Shown: positions 1 to 8,863, counted from the stretch's first letter. The stretch is DNA of 64,000 nt from Streptomyces curacoi (GCF_001513975.1 NZ_KQ947995.1:62001-126000), one strand, 5' to 3'. Numbers and translations: made by a program. Notes: generated by a model not told the origin, from the sequence alone.

Positions 1-675
1 ATGCCCCTCCCCGTCGGGCTCCGTCCGCACCCGCGCCCCCGGACCGCCGGCCGGCGTCAGCCGCAGTGCCGACTCGCCGATCCGCAGCAGTGCTCCCGGC
101 CCGAACCGCACCGGGTGGGTCGTCACGCGTGAGCCGTCCAGTGTCGTGCCGTTCGTGGAGCCCAGGTCGGCGACCGAGACGCGGCCGTCGGCGGTGACCG
201 TGACCACGCAGTGCAGCCGGGAGACGTCCGGGTCGTCGAGCGGGACGTCGGCGTCGGCGGAGCGGCCGATGCGGATCTCGCCGCCGTGCAGGAGATGGAC
301 CCCGCCCGCGTCCGGCCCGGCCACGACATGGAGCTGGGTCGGGGCGTCGTCCAGCTCGGGGTGGGGTTCGGGCGCCGCCGGGGCGCCCAGGGACAGCACC
401 GCGCCGTCTGTCAGCGGGGGCTCGCCGAGCGTGCTGCGCCGGTCGTCGAGCCGCTCCGCGCCCGCGTACAGCACGACCGGGCCGTCACCCCCGGACACCG
501 CCGAGGCGAGCGCCGACGCCACCGCGGCCAGGGCCGTACCCGCGGGCGCCGTGACCAGCACGTCGCAGCTCGCTGCGCGGCCCCGGGCCGACGGGGACGC
601 ACCGTGCTCGCGCGAGGCCGGGAGCTTGGGGGAAGGCGGGGCCAGCGGGTCTACGACGGTCAGCCGGATCTGCAT
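1..675 (-). CDS. FHA-domain protein, N-terminal part (3' end outside window)
   Basis: The reading frame starts with ATG at 675 and runs off the left edge, giving 225 residues. Residues 1-97 form a small alpha/beta region. Residues 134-205 are a forkhead-associated domain that binds phosphothreonine peptides: IGRS at 136-139, SRLH at 152-155 and GSTNGT at 172-177 are its conserved elements. A GAAGGGA ribosome site lies about 10 bases before the start. In Streptomyces an FHA N-terminus beginning MQIRLTVVDP often precedes FtsK/SpoIIIE ATPase domains, so the missing part may be such an ATPase; that is inference. The gene is divergent from the Ser/Thr kinase genes, which could supply phosphorylated ligands. 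Confidence 0.85.
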   Translation of the reverse strand, partial: MQIRLTVVDPLAPPSPKLPASREHGASPSARGRAASCDVLVTAPAGTALAAVASALASAVSGGDGPVVLYAGAERLDDRRSTLGEPPLTDGAVLSLGAPAAPEPHPELDDAPTQLHVVAGPDAGGVHLLHGGEIRIGRSADADVPLDDPDVSRLHCVVTVTADGRVSVADLGSTNGTTLDGSRVTTHPVRFGPGALLRIGESALRLTPAGGPGARVRTEPDGEGH

Positions 676-1177
676 CGGCGTCAGCGGTCCCTTCTGCGCG
701 GGCGCGGACCAGGGCCCGTCCGACGGATCTCCGCGGCGTCGTGACGCCCGGCACGCTTCCCCACCGCCGCCAGGGTGTGGGCGCGGCCCCCGCTCGCCGC
801 ACCGCGCGAGAGCACGCGCCGAACGCCGCTCCTTCTTCCGCGGAGATCCATCGGACGGGCCCTCCCCACCCCACACGAGCACATCGGCCAGTACTGCACG
901 CATCCTCGCACCTGCCACTGACAGCGCGCCCCCCGCCCGGAGGCAAGTGATCTTGATTGGTCGGCTCTGCCCGCAAAAGTGCCTGACAGTTGACCTTCCG
1001 GCGACCGCTTGAGATCGGTCACGTCCGCTTCGGGCAACCGGGAGACAGAGGCGCGCGTCTTTCCTTCGAACATGTACGGGAAGCCGTACGTAAGACGCAC
1101 AGAATGACGACAGGCCGGTGCCCGGGGGCACGGCACTACAGTGGGTCGGAACGTAGGCAAGCAGCAGGGAGCGCGAC
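676..1177. promoter_or_regulatory. Divergent promoter region between FHA gene and pkaA
   Basis: About 500 bases without a convincing gene, separating two divergent genes. A TACAGT hexamer at 1137-1142 is a plausible -10 element for the kinase gene, with its ribosome site AGGGAG at 1166-1171. A 6-bp hairpin (GTACGG/CCGTAC) lies at 1074-1089. No clear -35 partner was found. Weak open frames here have no ribosome site and look like GC-driven noise. Confidence 0.45.
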
Positions 1178-2890
1178 GTGCGGCCGGTAGGCAGCAAGTA
1201 CTTCCTCGAGGAGCCGCTCGGTCGCGGCGCCACGGGGACCGTCTGGCGAGCCCGCCAGCGAGAGACCGCGGGCGCCGAGGCGGCCGTGCCGGGGCAGCCC
1301 GGTGAGACGGTCGCGATCAAGGTCCTCAAGGAGGAGCTCGCCGGCGACGCGGACATCGTCATGCGGTTCCTGCGGGAGCGCTCCGTCCTGCTGCGCCTGA
1401 CCCACCCGAACATCGTCCGGGTCCGCGACCTGGTCGTCGAGGGCGATCTGCTCGCCCTGGTCATGGACCTCGTCGAAGGTCCCGACCTGCACCGCTACCT
1501 GCGCGAGAACGGCCCCTTCACCCCCGTCGCCGCCGCCCTGCTGACCGCCCAGATCGCCGACGCCCTCGCCGCCAGCCACGCCGACGGCGTCGTCCACCGC
1601 GACCTGAAGCCCGCCAACGTCCTGCTGAAGCAGGACGGCGGCCAGATGCACCCGATGCTGACCGACTTCGGCATCGCCCGCCTCGCCGACTCCCCGGGCC
1701 TGACCCGCACCCACGAGTTCGTCGGCACCCCCGCGTACGTCGCGCCCGAGTCCGCCGAGGGCCGCCCGCAGACGTCCGCCGTCGACATCTACGGCGCCGG
1801 AATCCTCCTGTACGAGCTGGTCACCGGCCGTCCGCCGTTCGGCGGCGGCTCCGCCCTGGAGGTCCTGCACCAGCACCTGAGCGCGGAGCCGCGCCGCCCG
1901 TCCACGGTCCCCGACCCCCTCTGGACGGTCATAGCCCGCTGCCTGAGCAAGAACCCCGACGAACGGCCCAGCGCCGAGAACCTCGCCCGCGCCCTGCGCG
2001 TCGTCGCCGAGGGCATCGGCGTGCACGCCAACTCCGCGCAGATCGCCGCGGCCGAGGGCGTCGCCGCGCTGCTCGCCCCCGACCCCTCGCCGGCCACCGT
2101 GCCGGGCTCGGCCGACCCCACGCAGGTGCTGCCGCACGGCGCGGCCCCCGGCGCCTACGACCCGAACGCCGCGACCAGCGTCCTGCCGCACACCGGCGCC
2201 CCCGGCCCGGCGGGCGCCGCCGACCCCACGGCCGTACTGCCGAACACGGGCGGCCCGGGCGGCCCTGGCGCCGCCGATCCGACGGCCGTGATGCCGCCGA
2301 TGCCACCGGGACAGCCCGGCGGGCAGCCCGGCGGGCCCGGGCCCGAGGAGCCGCACCCCTGGCAGAACCAGCTGCGGGCCGCCCGGGACCGCAACGAGCA
2401 GACGCAGGTCCAGTACCTCGACCCCAGCCAGGACCCGCTGCGCCGCCGCCCCCAGCGCCAGGTCGCCCGCCCGCAGCAGCCGCAGCAGCCGCCGCGACCC
2501 CAGCAGCGGCCTCCGCAGGGCCGCCAGCCCGGGTACGGCCACCCGCAGCAGCAACAGCCTCAGCACTACGCCCCGCCGCAGCAGCCTCAGCGGCCCCAGC
2601 CGCAGCGTTACGCCCCGCCGCCCGCGCCGGAGCCGCAGCGGCCCCAGCGTGAACCGCGCCCGCCCCGGCAGCGCAGCGCCAACCCGATGCGGATCCCCGG
2701 CCTCGGCTGTCTGAAGGGATGCCTGTTCACCATCGTCATCCTGTTCGTCGCGGGCTGGCTGATCTGGGAGCTGAGCCCGTTGCAGGACTGGATCGGCACG
2801 GGCAAGGGCTACTGGCAGCAGCTGACCGACTGGTTCAGCACCGTGACCGGGTGGATCGGGGACCTGGGCGGGAGCTCGGGCACCAACTGA
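1178..2890 (+). CDS. pkaA: Membrane-anchored Ser/Thr protein kinase PkaA
   Basis: 570 residues from a GTG start with AGGGAG upstream. The Hanks-type kinase domain fills residues 1-275: glycine loop GRGATG at 15-20, ATP-binding K48, catalytic HRDLKPAN with D142, and DFG at 163-165. Residues 300-505 are a proline/glutamine-rich, probably disordered linker. One membrane segment follows (GCLFTIVILFVAGWLIWEL, about 514-532) and a short outer tail without PASTA repeats. It phosphorylates Ser/Thr on target proteins; the targets are not evident here. The N-terminus and position match S. coelicolor PkaA (from memory). It sits just upstream of a second kinase, with an FHA gene diverging from it. Confidence 0.93.
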   Translation: MRPVGSKYFLEEPLGRGATGTVWRARQRETAGAEAAVPGQPGETVAIKVLKEELAGDADIVMRFLRERSVLLRLTHPNIVRVRDLVVEGDLLALVMDLVEGPDLHRYLRENGPFTPVAAALLTAQIADALAASHADGVVHRDLKPANVLLKQDGGQMHPMLTDFGIARLADSPGLTRTHEFVGTPAYVAPESAEGRPQTSAVDIYGAGILLYELVTGRPPFGGGSALEVLHQHLSAEPRRPSTVPDPLWTVIARCLSKNPDERPSAENLARALRVVAEGIGVHANSAQIAAAEGVAALLAPDPSPATVPGSADPTQVLPHGAAPGAYDPNAATSVLPHTGAPGPAGAADPTAVLPNTGGPGGPGAADPTAVMPPMPPGQPGGQPGGPGPEEPHPWQNQLRAARDRNEQTQVQYLDPSQDPLRRRPQRQVARPQQPQQPPRPQQRPPQGRQPGYGHPQQQQPQHYAPPQQPQRPQPQRYAPPPAPEPQRPQREPRPPRQRSANPMRIPGLGCLKGCLFTIVILFVAGWLIWELSPLQDWIGTGKGYWQQLTDWFSTVTGWIGDLGGSSGTN

Positions 2891-2972
2891 CCGGAGGCCG
2901 TACCGGCTTGTGGCCGTACGCCGTACCGACTCCTGACCGGAGGCCGTACTGACTTCTGATCGGAGGCAGTAC
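2888..2972 (+). repeat. Three 16-bp direct repeats after pkaA
   Basis: The motif TGACCGGAGGCCGTAC occurs at 2888-2903 and 2934-2949, with a diverged copy (14 of 16 identical) at 2957-2972. Spacings are 46 and 23 bases, exactly 2:1. The first copy overlaps the pkaA stop codon. Function is unknown; the array lies in the 217-base gap before pkaB. Confidence 0.6.
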
Positions 2973-3107
2973 GGCCTTGGCTGGTTTGGGGATTTGTCGA
3001 CACCGGGCGGGTGATTTCCGCCTCCGCGGTGAAGGTTGGCTCTTCGAACGCGTAGTTTTGTCGACCGGGTGACGCAGCAGCGACGACACGCGTCGGTAGG
3101 AGCAGTC

Positions 3108-4349
3108 TTGGCACGGAAGATCGGCAGCCGGTACACCGCCAACCAGATCCTGGGGCGGGGCAGCGCCGGCACGGTGTGGCTGGGCGAGGGACCCGAGGGG
3201 CCCGTCGCCATCAAGCTGCTGCGCGAGGATCTCGCGTCCGACCAGGAGCTCGTCGGACGCTTCGTACAGGAGCGGACGGCCCTGTTGGGCCTGGAGCACC
3301 CGAACGTGGTCTCCGTACGTGACCTGGTGGTCGACGGCAACGACCTCGCGCTGGTCATGGACCTCGTCCGGGGCACCGACCTGCGCACCCGCCTCGACCG
3401 CGACCGGCGGCTCGCGCCCGAGGCGGCGGTGGCGATCGTCGCGGACGTCGCGGACGGGCTGGCGGCGGCGCACGCGGCGGGGGTCGTGCACCGGGACGTG
3501 AAGCCGGAGAACGTGCTGCTGGACATGCAGGGCCCGCTGGGGCCGGGCGGCTCGCATCCGGCCCTGCTGACGGACTTCGGTGTGGCGAAGCTCATCGACA
3601 CACCGCGCCGGACCCGGGCCACCAAGATCATCGGCACGCCCGACTACCTGGCGCCGGAGATCGTGGAGGGCCTGCCGCCGCGGGCGGCGGTCGACATCTA
3701 CGCACTCGCCACGGTGCTGTACGAGCTGCTGGCCGGCTTCACGCCGTTCGGCGGCGGCCACCCGGGCGCGGTGCTGCGCCGCCACGTCACGGAGAGGGTG
3801 GCCCCGCTGCCCGGCATCCCCGACGAGCTGTGGCAGCTGATCGTGCAGTGCCTGGCCAAGGCGCCGGCCTCCCGACTGCGCGCCTCCGAGCTGGGGACGC
3901 GGCTGCGGGAACTGTTGCCGCTGGTCACCGGGATGCCGCCGCTGGATGTGGACGAGCCGGACGCGGAGCCCGCGGCGGACGAGGCTCCGGCCGCCGAGGA
4001 GGCGGCGCCGGCGGGGGAGCGGGTGCGGCGGCGGGGCGCGGTGCCGCTGGTGCCGGGGGCGAAGCCGGCCGACTCCAACCGGGACACACATACGTCGATG
4101 CGCGTGCCGGGGCCCGATGAGCTGGCCGGAGGCGCGCGCGGTACGGCCCGCGTACCGAGGCCGACGGGCGCCCCCCGTCCGGGCTCGGCCCGCCATCGGG
4201 CGGCGACCCGGAGACGGCGGGTGGCACTCGGGGCGGCGGCGGTGGCGCTGGCGGCCGCGGCGGGTGTGGGTGCCTGGCTGGTGGCCTCGGAGGACGATGC
4301 CGGGGCGACGCCGCAGGACTCGAACAGCTCCGCCCCGGCGACGCCGTAG
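3108..4349 (+). CDS. pkaB: Membrane-anchored Ser/Thr protein kinase PkaB
   Basis: 413 residues from TTG at 3108, chosen because GGTAGGAG (3095-3102) sits five bases before it and the product begins MARKIGSRYTANQILGRGSA, in the usual place for a kinase N-lobe. An in-frame TTG at 3036 has no ribosome site. Kinase signatures: glycine loop at 16-21, K36, HRDVKPEN with D130, DFG 156-158. After an acidic/proline linker there is one membrane helix near the C-terminus (about 372-393) and a short outer tail. It is a paralogue of the upstream kinase. The DNA encoding its membrane helix is duplicated downstream of the stop. Confidence 0.9.
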   Translation: MARKIGSRYTANQILGRGSAGTVWLGEGPEGPVAIKLLREDLASDQELVGRFVQERTALLGLEHPNVVSVRDLVVDGNDLALVMDLVRGTDLRTRLDRDRRLAPEAAVAIVADVADGLAAAHAAGVVHRDVKPENVLLDMQGPLGPGGSHPALLTDFGVAKLIDTPRRTRATKIIGTPDYLAPEIVEGLPPRAAVDIYALATVLYELLAGFTPFGGGHPGAVLRRHVTERVAPLPGIPDELWQLIVQCLAKAPASRLRASELGTRLRELLPLVTGMPPLDVDEPDAEPAADEAPAAEEAAPAGERVRRRGAVPLVPGAKPADSNRDTHTSMRVPGPDELAGGARGTARVPRPTGAPRPGSARHRAATRRRRVALGAAAVALAAAAGVGAWLVASEDDAGATPQDSNSSAPATP

Positions 4350-4585
4350 CGTTCCTCGCCTGCGTCGCCCCTGCCGGTCGCCGGACGGGCTGAGCCGAAC
4401 GTCCTGGTGGGCCCGCCCGCCGGGCCGGGGCGCCCCCTGTTCGGGGTGGCGGTGGCGCTGGCGGCCGCGGCGGGTGTGGGTGCCTGGCTGGTGGCCTCGG
4501 AGGACGATGCCGGGGCGACGCCGGACGGGCTGAGTCGAACCCCCTGGTGAGCACGCCCCCGGGCCGGGTGCCCCGTGCGGGGCGG
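4238..4585 (+). repeat. Duplicated pkaB 3' segment in the pkaB-prfB gap
   Basis: Bases 4238-4313, inside pkaB and coding its membrane helix, recur without change at 4448-4523 (76 bp, offset 210). A second element beginning CCGGACGGGCTGAG at 4381 recurs at 4521 (offset 140, diverged after about 14 bases). The order is therefore A, 67-base spacer, B, A', B'. The A' copy is outside any gene and its frame is closed soon after. This looks like a tandem duplication followed by loss of the spacer in one copy. Confidence 0.8.
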
Positions 4586-4629
4586 TCACCCGGCGCTCCC
4601 CACTTGGCGGAGCCGTTACGCTGGAGGGC

Positions 4630-5736
4630 GTGGCAGTCGTCGATGTATCCGAAGAGCTCAAGTCCCTCTCCTCGACCATGGAGTCGATCGAGGCCGTTCT
4701 GGACCTCGACAAGCTGAGGGCAGACATCGCCGTGCTCGAGGAGCAGGCGGCCGCGCCGTCCCTGTGGGACAACCCGGACGAGGCGCAGAAGATCACCAGC
4801 AAGCTCTCCCACCTCCAGGCGGAGGTGAGGAAGGCCGAGGCCCTGCGCTCGCGGATCGACGATCTCGCCGTGCTGTTCGAGATGGCCGAGGAGGAGGACG
4901 ACCCGGACACCCGTGCCGAGGCCGAGTCCGAGCTCGCCGCCGTCCGCAAGGCGCTGGACGAGATGGAGGTGCGCACGCTCCTCAGCGGGGAGTACGACGC
5001 CCGCGAGGCGCTCGTGAACATCCGCGCCGAGGCCGGTGGCGTCGACGCCGCGGACTTCGCCGAGCGGCTGCAGCGCATGTACCTGCGCTGGGCCGAGCAG
5101 CGCGGCTACAAGACCGAGGTCTACGAGACGTCGTACGCCGAAGAGGCCGGCATCAAGTCGACCACCTTCGCCGTGCAGGCGCCGTACGCCTACGGGACCC
5201 TCTCCGTCGAGCAGGGCACGCACCGGCTCGTGCGTATCTCGCCCTTCGACAACCAGGGCCGGCGCCAGACCTCTTTCGCGGGTGTGGAAGTCCTTCCCGT
5301 CGTCGAGCAGTCCGACCACGTCGAGATCGACGAGAGCGACCTGCGGATCGACGTCTACCGGTCCTCCGGGCCCGGTGGTCAGGGCGTGAACACCACCGAC
5401 TCCGCGGTCCGGATCACCCACCTCCCCACCGGCATCGTGGTCTCCTGCCAGAACGAGCGGTCGCAGATCCAGAACAAGGCCACCGCGATGAACGTCCTCC
5501 AGGCCAAGCTGCTCGAACGGCGCCGCCAGGAGGAGCGGGCCAAGATGGACGCTCTGAAGGGCGACGGCGGTAACTCCTGGGGCAACCAGATGCGTTCCTA
5601 CGTGCTGCACCCCTACCAGATGGTCAAGGACCTGCGGACCGAGTTCGAAGTCGGCAACCCCGAGGCCGTGTTCAACGGTGAGATCGACGGGTTCCTGGAG
5701 GCCGGAATTCGCTGGCGCAAGCAGCAGGAGAAGTAA
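4630..5736 (+). CDS. prfB: Peptide chain release factor 2 (RF2)
   Basis: 368 residues from GTG. RF2 recognises UGA and UAA stops on the ribosome and triggers peptide release. The stop-recognition tripeptide SPF is at 204-206 and the peptidyl-tRNA hydrolysis motif GGQ at 249-251. The N-terminal coiled region (1-110) and overall length are normal. There is no in-frame UGA frameshift site near codon 26 as in E. coli; the gene is uninterrupted. A strong intrinsic terminator follows 13 bases after the stop. Confidence 0.97.
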   Translation: MAVVDVSEELKSLSSTMESIEAVLDLDKLRADIAVLEEQAAAPSLWDNPDEAQKITSKLSHLQAEVRKAEALRSRIDDLAVLFEMAEEEDDPDTRAEAESELAAVRKALDEMEVRTLLSGEYDAREALVNIRAEAGGVDAADFAERLQRMYLRWAEQRGYKTEVYETSYAEEAGIKSTTFAVQAPYAYGTLSVEQGTHRLVRISPFDNQGRRQTSFAGVEVLPVVEQSDHVEIDESDLRIDVYRSSGPGGQGVNTTDSAVRITHLPTGIVVSCQNERSQIQNKATAMNVLQAKLLERRRQEERAKMDALKGDGGNSWGNQMRSYVLHPYQMVKDLRTEFEVGNPEAVFNGEIDGFLEAGIRWRKQQEK

Positions 5737-5749
5737 CTTTGTCGACATG

Positions 5750-5784
5750 ACAACTGCCGCCGCCCCGGCGGCAGTTGTCTTTTG
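5750..5784 (+). terminator. Intrinsic terminator after prfB
   Basis: A perfect 12-bp stem (5750-5761 with 5767-5778), loop GCCCC, followed by CTTTTG. A canonical rho-independent terminator 13 bases past the RF2 stop. Confidence 0.9.
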
Positions 5785-5957
5785 TGTGCCCGCATGTCTG
5801 GGTTTTACATCACACTCACAGCCTTCAATCCCCGGCATAGTTCCCGTATTTGGACATGGCGCCAGTAAACGGCCTTGACGTGTCTTCGAAAAATGGGAAG
5901 GGTAAAGCGTGGCATGCGTATCTCTGGGGCGCATGTGAACCGGGGGGCTCACATTCA

Positions 5958-6020
5958 GCTACCCCTGTCGATCACGGCCCCGGGCGCCGCCTCACTGACG
6001 ATTCAGCTACTGGGGGTAGC
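5958..6020 (+). promoter_or_regulatory. Possible Shine-Dalgarno-masking leader structure
   Basis: The ribosome site of the LAETG protein gene lies in GGGGTAGC (6013-6020). An exactly complementary GCTACCCC is at 5958-5965, and the direct repeat ATTCAGCTAC occurs at 5954 and 6001. The site can also fold locally (GCTAC/GTAGC around TGGGG). The leader could therefore hide the translation start. This is inference from base pairing only. Confidence 0.35.
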
Positions 6021-6026
6021 AAGCAC

Positions 6027-6683
6027 ATGACGAAGAAGACGCGGATCCGCATCGCGCGGATCGCGGCCGGCACCGTGATCGCGGCCGGCGCCTCGCTGAC
6101 GGCCGCGGGTGCCGCATCTGCGGCGGAGACGCAGGAGCCCTGCTTCCTCGGTATCTGCCTCGGGGACGACGACCCGACCGAGCCGCCGGTGCCCACCGAC
6201 CCGCCGACGGACATCCCGACCGACATCCCGACGGACCCGGGCATCCCGACCGACGAGCCCACGGTTCCCACGGACCCGACGCTGGAGCCGACCGAGCCGA
6301 CGGACCCCACCGAGGACCCGACCACCGACCCGTCCGACCCGGGTGACGGGAACGGCAACGGCAACGGCAATGGCAACGGGAACGGCAACGGGAACGGGAA
6401 CGGGAACGGCAACAACGGGGGCGGTAACAGCAACACCGACCCCGATGGTGGCGCCTCCACCCAGGAGGAGGGCTCCTCCTCCCTGACCGACACCGGCTCG
6501 GACAACACCGGCACCGGCACGGGCACCAGCACGTCGGCCCAGGGCGGCGGCGAGGAGCTCGCCGAGACGGGTGCCGCGCAGACCACCTTCCTGCTGGTCG
6601 GCGCCGCCACGATGATCGCCGGCGGTATCGGCTTCCGCATCCTGCCGCGCCTGGCGGGCGGCCGTGGCGGTGCGGCCGCCTGA
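6027..6683 (+). CDS. LAETG-anchored (sortase E) cell-surface protein
   Basis: 218 residues from ATG at 6027. A Sec signal peptide (KK..R.R, hydrophobic core, cleavage near AASA-AE at 34-35) is followed by a Pro/Thr/Asp-rich stretch of degenerate repeats (about 52-110), an (NG)n run (about 108-130) and a Ser/Thr/Gly-rich stalk. The sorting signal LAETG is at 178-182, then a hydrophobic segment and a basic/Ala tail. LAxTG is the substrate motif of class E sortases, which attach proteins to peptidoglycan in Streptomyces. No catalytic domain is present, so it is probably a wall-spanning stalk of unknown role. A longer upstream frame to 5850 lacks a signal peptide at its start and was not used. 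Confidence 0.88.
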   Translation: MTKKTRIRIARIAAGTVIAAGASLTAAGAASAAETQEPCFLGICLGDDDPTEPPVPTDPPTDIPTDIPTDPGIPTDEPTVPTDPTLEPTEPTDPTEDPTTDPSDPGDGNGNGNGNGNGNGNGNGNGNGNNGGGNSNTDPDGGASTQEEGSSSLTDTGSDNTGTGTGTSTSAQGGGEELAETGAAQTTFLLVGAATMIAGGIGFRILPRLAGGRGGAAA

Positions 6684-6726
6684 CGGTGGCCGACTGCTTA
6701 CGGTGCGTGATTGACGCCGTACGGCC

Positions 6727-6761
6727 GAGGGGCCCGGAGCGTGCTTCGCTCCGGGCCCCTC
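6727..6761. terminator. Bidirectional hairpin terminator
   Basis: A perfect 15-bp GC-rich stem (6727-6741 with 6747-6761), loop TGCTT, between two convergent genes. There is no long T-run, as is common in Streptomyces. It can serve both strands. Confidence 0.85.
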
Positions 6762-6786
6762 GTGTGTCCGTGCAGGTCGCGCCGGC

Positions 6787-6978
6787 CTACGCCGTCTGGT
6801 GCGCCAGCAGCGCCACCGCTGCGATCAGGATCACCAGCAGGGCGACGAGAGTCATCGGGTTCAGGCCCGCGAACGGGTTCTCCTGCTGCAGCCGCTCGCG
6901 GTTGGCCCGGCACACGGGGCAGCGGCCCTCATTGACGGGCGCGGCACAGTTCGCGCACACCAGCCGGTCGTACGTCAT
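6787..6978 (-). CDS. Small zinc-ribbon membrane protein
   Basis: 63 residues, ATG at 6978 with AAGGAGGG (6985-6992) in front; that ribosome site decides the start over longer upstream possibilities. Two CxxC pairs (CANC at 8-11, CPVC at 20-23) form a zinc-ribbon knuckle near the N-terminus, then a short linker with NPFAGLNP, and one membrane helix (about 43-60). The function is not recognised. It is convergent with the LAETG gene and divergent from ftsE. Confidence 0.8.
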   Translation of the reverse strand: MTYDRLVCANCAAPVNEGRCPVCRANRERLQQENPFAGLNPMTLVALLVILIAAVALLAHQTA

Positions 6979-7218
6979 GCGCCACCCTCCTTGCCGCTGG
7001 TTCCCTCTGGACAACGCTCGTCGGTACGCGAACGTTCCCCCTCCACTGTGCCAGGTTCCTCCGGAGGTTGCGCAGGGACGCCGAAGCGCGGCCCCTGATG
7101 CGGCACGGTCCCCAACAAAAACGCACAACCCCGGCACAACCCCTCCCGGCGACTGCGCTGGCGCACCCGGTTCGCGTATGGTCACGCTCATCTACCCCCG
7201 GCGACCCGTGGTGCATCC

Positions 7219-7908
7219 GTGATCCGATTCGACAACGTCTCCAAGGTCTACCCCAAGCAGACCCGCCCCGCACTCAGGGATGTCTCCCTGGAAGTGGAGA
7301 AGGGCGAGTTCGTCTTCCTCGTGGGGTCCTCCGGCTCCGGAAAGTCCACCTTCCTGCGGCTGATCCTCCGCGAGGAGCGGTGCAGCCACGGGCAGGTGCA
7401 CGTCCTGGGCAAGGACCTCGCGCGCCTGTCCAACTGGAAGGTGCCGCAGATGCGCCGCCAGCTGGGCACCGTGTTCCAGGACTTCCGGCTGCTGCCGAAC
7501 AAGACGGTCGCCGAGAACGTGGCCTTCGCGCAGGAGGTCATCGGCAAGTCGCGCGGCGAGATCCGCAAGTCCGTGCCGCAGGTGCTCGACCTCGTCGGGC
7601 TCGGCGGGAAGGAGGACCGGATGCCCGGCGAGCTCTCCGGTGGTGAGCAGCAGCGCGTCGCCATCGCCCGCGCCTTCGTCAACCGGCCCAAGCTGCTGAT
7701 CGCCGACGAGCCCACCGGCAACCTCGACCCGCAGACCTCCGTCGGCATCATGAAGCTGCTCGACCGGATCAACCGGACGGGCACGACCGTGGTGATGGCC
7801 ACGCACGACCAGAACATCGTGGACCAGATGCGCAAGCGCGTCATCGAGCTGGAGAAGGGCCGCCTCGTCCGCGACCAGGCGCGCGGCGTCTACGGCTACC
7901 AGCACTGA
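7219..7908 (+). CDS. ftsE: Cell-division ABC ATPase FtsE
   Basis: 229 residues from GTG. It is the cytoplasmic ATPase of the FtsEX complex, which controls peptidoglycan hydrolases at the divisome. Walker A GSSGSGKST is at 36-44, the signature LSGGEQQRVAIARA about 139-152, and Walker B LLIADEPTG about 159-167. The ribosome site before the GTG is weak. ftsX follows 37 bases downstream. Length and motifs are normal. Confidence 0.96.
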   Translation: MIRFDNVSKVYPKQTRPALRDVSLEVEKGEFVFLVGSSGSGKSTFLRLILREERCSHGQVHVLGKDLARLSNWKVPQMRRQLGTVFQDFRLLPNKTVAENVAFAQEVIGKSRGEIRKSVPQVLDLVGLGGKEDRMPGELSGGEQQRVAIARAFVNRPKLLIADEPTGNLDPQTSVGIMKLLDRINRTGTTVVMATHDQNIVDQMRKRVIELEKGRLVRDQARGVYGYQH

Positions 7909-7945
7909 CCCCCGTAGAAGTCCGGAAAGGCCTGAAGAAGCCGCC

Positions 7946-8863
7946 ATGCGCGCCCAGTTCGTACTGTCCGAGATCGGTGTCGGTCTCCGCCGCAATCTGA
8001 CGATGACCTTCGCCGTCATCGTCTCCGTCGCCCTGTCGCTCGCCCTGTTCGGCGGGTCGCTCCTGATGAGCGACCAGGTCAGCACCATGAAGGGCTACTG
8101 GTACGACAAGGTCAACGTCTCGATCTTCCTCTGCAACAAGAGCGACGCCGAGTCCGACCCCAACTGCGCCAAGGGCGCGGTCACCGAGGACCAGAAGAAG
8201 GAGATCCTCGCCGACCTGGACAAGATGTCGGTCGTCGAGAAGGTGACGTACGAGTCGCAGGACCAGGCGTACAAGCACTACAAGGAACAGTTCGGCGACT
8301 CCCCGCTGGCGGCCTCCCTCACGCCGGACCAGATGCAGGAGTCGTACCGGATCAAGCTGAAGGACCCGGAGAAGTACCAGGTCATCGCCACCGCCTTCGA
8401 CGGGCGGGACGGCGTGCAGTCGGTGCAGGACCAGAAGGGCATTCTGGACAACCTCTTCGAGCTGCTGAACGGCATGAACTGGGCCGCGCGAGCCGTCATG
8501 GCGCTCATGCTGGTCGTGGCGCTGATGCTGATCGTCAACACGGTACGCGTGTCGGCGTTCAGCCGGCGGCGTGAGACCGGGATCATGCGCCTGGTCGGCG
8601 CCTCGGGCTTCTACATCCAGGCGCCGTTCATCATGGAGGCCGCGGTCGCCGGGCTCATCGGCGGGACGGTCGCGTGCGGGTTCCTGGTGATCGCCAGATA
8701 CTTCATCATCGATCATGGACTGGCCCTGTCGGAGAAGCTGACACTGATCAACTTCATCGGCTGGGACGCGGTGTTGAAGTATCTGCCGCTCATCCTCATG
8801 ACGAGTTTCCTGATGCCCGCGTTGGCGGCGTTCTTCGCGCTGCGCAAGTATCTGAAGGTGTGA
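7946..8863 (+). CDS. ftsX: Cell-division permease-like protein FtsX
   Basis: 305 residues. Topology fits FtsX: one N-terminal membrane helix (about 22-43), a large extracytoplasmic domain (about 45-175) that contacts wall hydrolases in related systems, then three C-terminal helices of the FtsX/MacB fold, with the cytoplasmic SRRRETGIMRLVGAS loop at about 203-217. The start ATG at 7946 has a GAAGAAG-like site. Two cysteines in the outer domain (CNKS... and NCAK, about 63-75) may form a disulfide; this is a guess. It is co-transcribed with ftsE. Confidence 0.95.
   Translation: MRAQFVLSEIGVGLRRNLTMTFAVIVSVALSLALFGGSLLMSDQVSTMKGYWYDKVNVSIFLCNKSDAESDPNCAKGAVTEDQKKEILADLDKMSVVEKVTYESQDQAYKHYKEQFGDSPLAASLTPDQMQESYRIKLKDPEKYQVIATAFDGRDGVQSVQDQKGILDNLFELLNGMNWAARAVMALMLVVALMLIVNTVRVSAFSRRRETGIMRLVGASGFYIQAPFIMEAAVAGLIGGTVACGFLVIARYFIIDHGLALSEKLTLINFIGWDAVLKYLPLILMTSFLMPALAAFFALRKYLKV

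Noticed and set aside
1136..5952. Very long antisense frames across the kinase and prfB genes
   Set aside because: They overlap three well-identified genes and encode low-complexity protein; typical high-GC shadows.
6027..6683. A collagen-like or enzymatic domain in the LAETG protein
   Set aside because: The repeats are Pro/Thr/Asp and Asn/Gly runs without Gly-X-Y periodicity or catalytic motifs.
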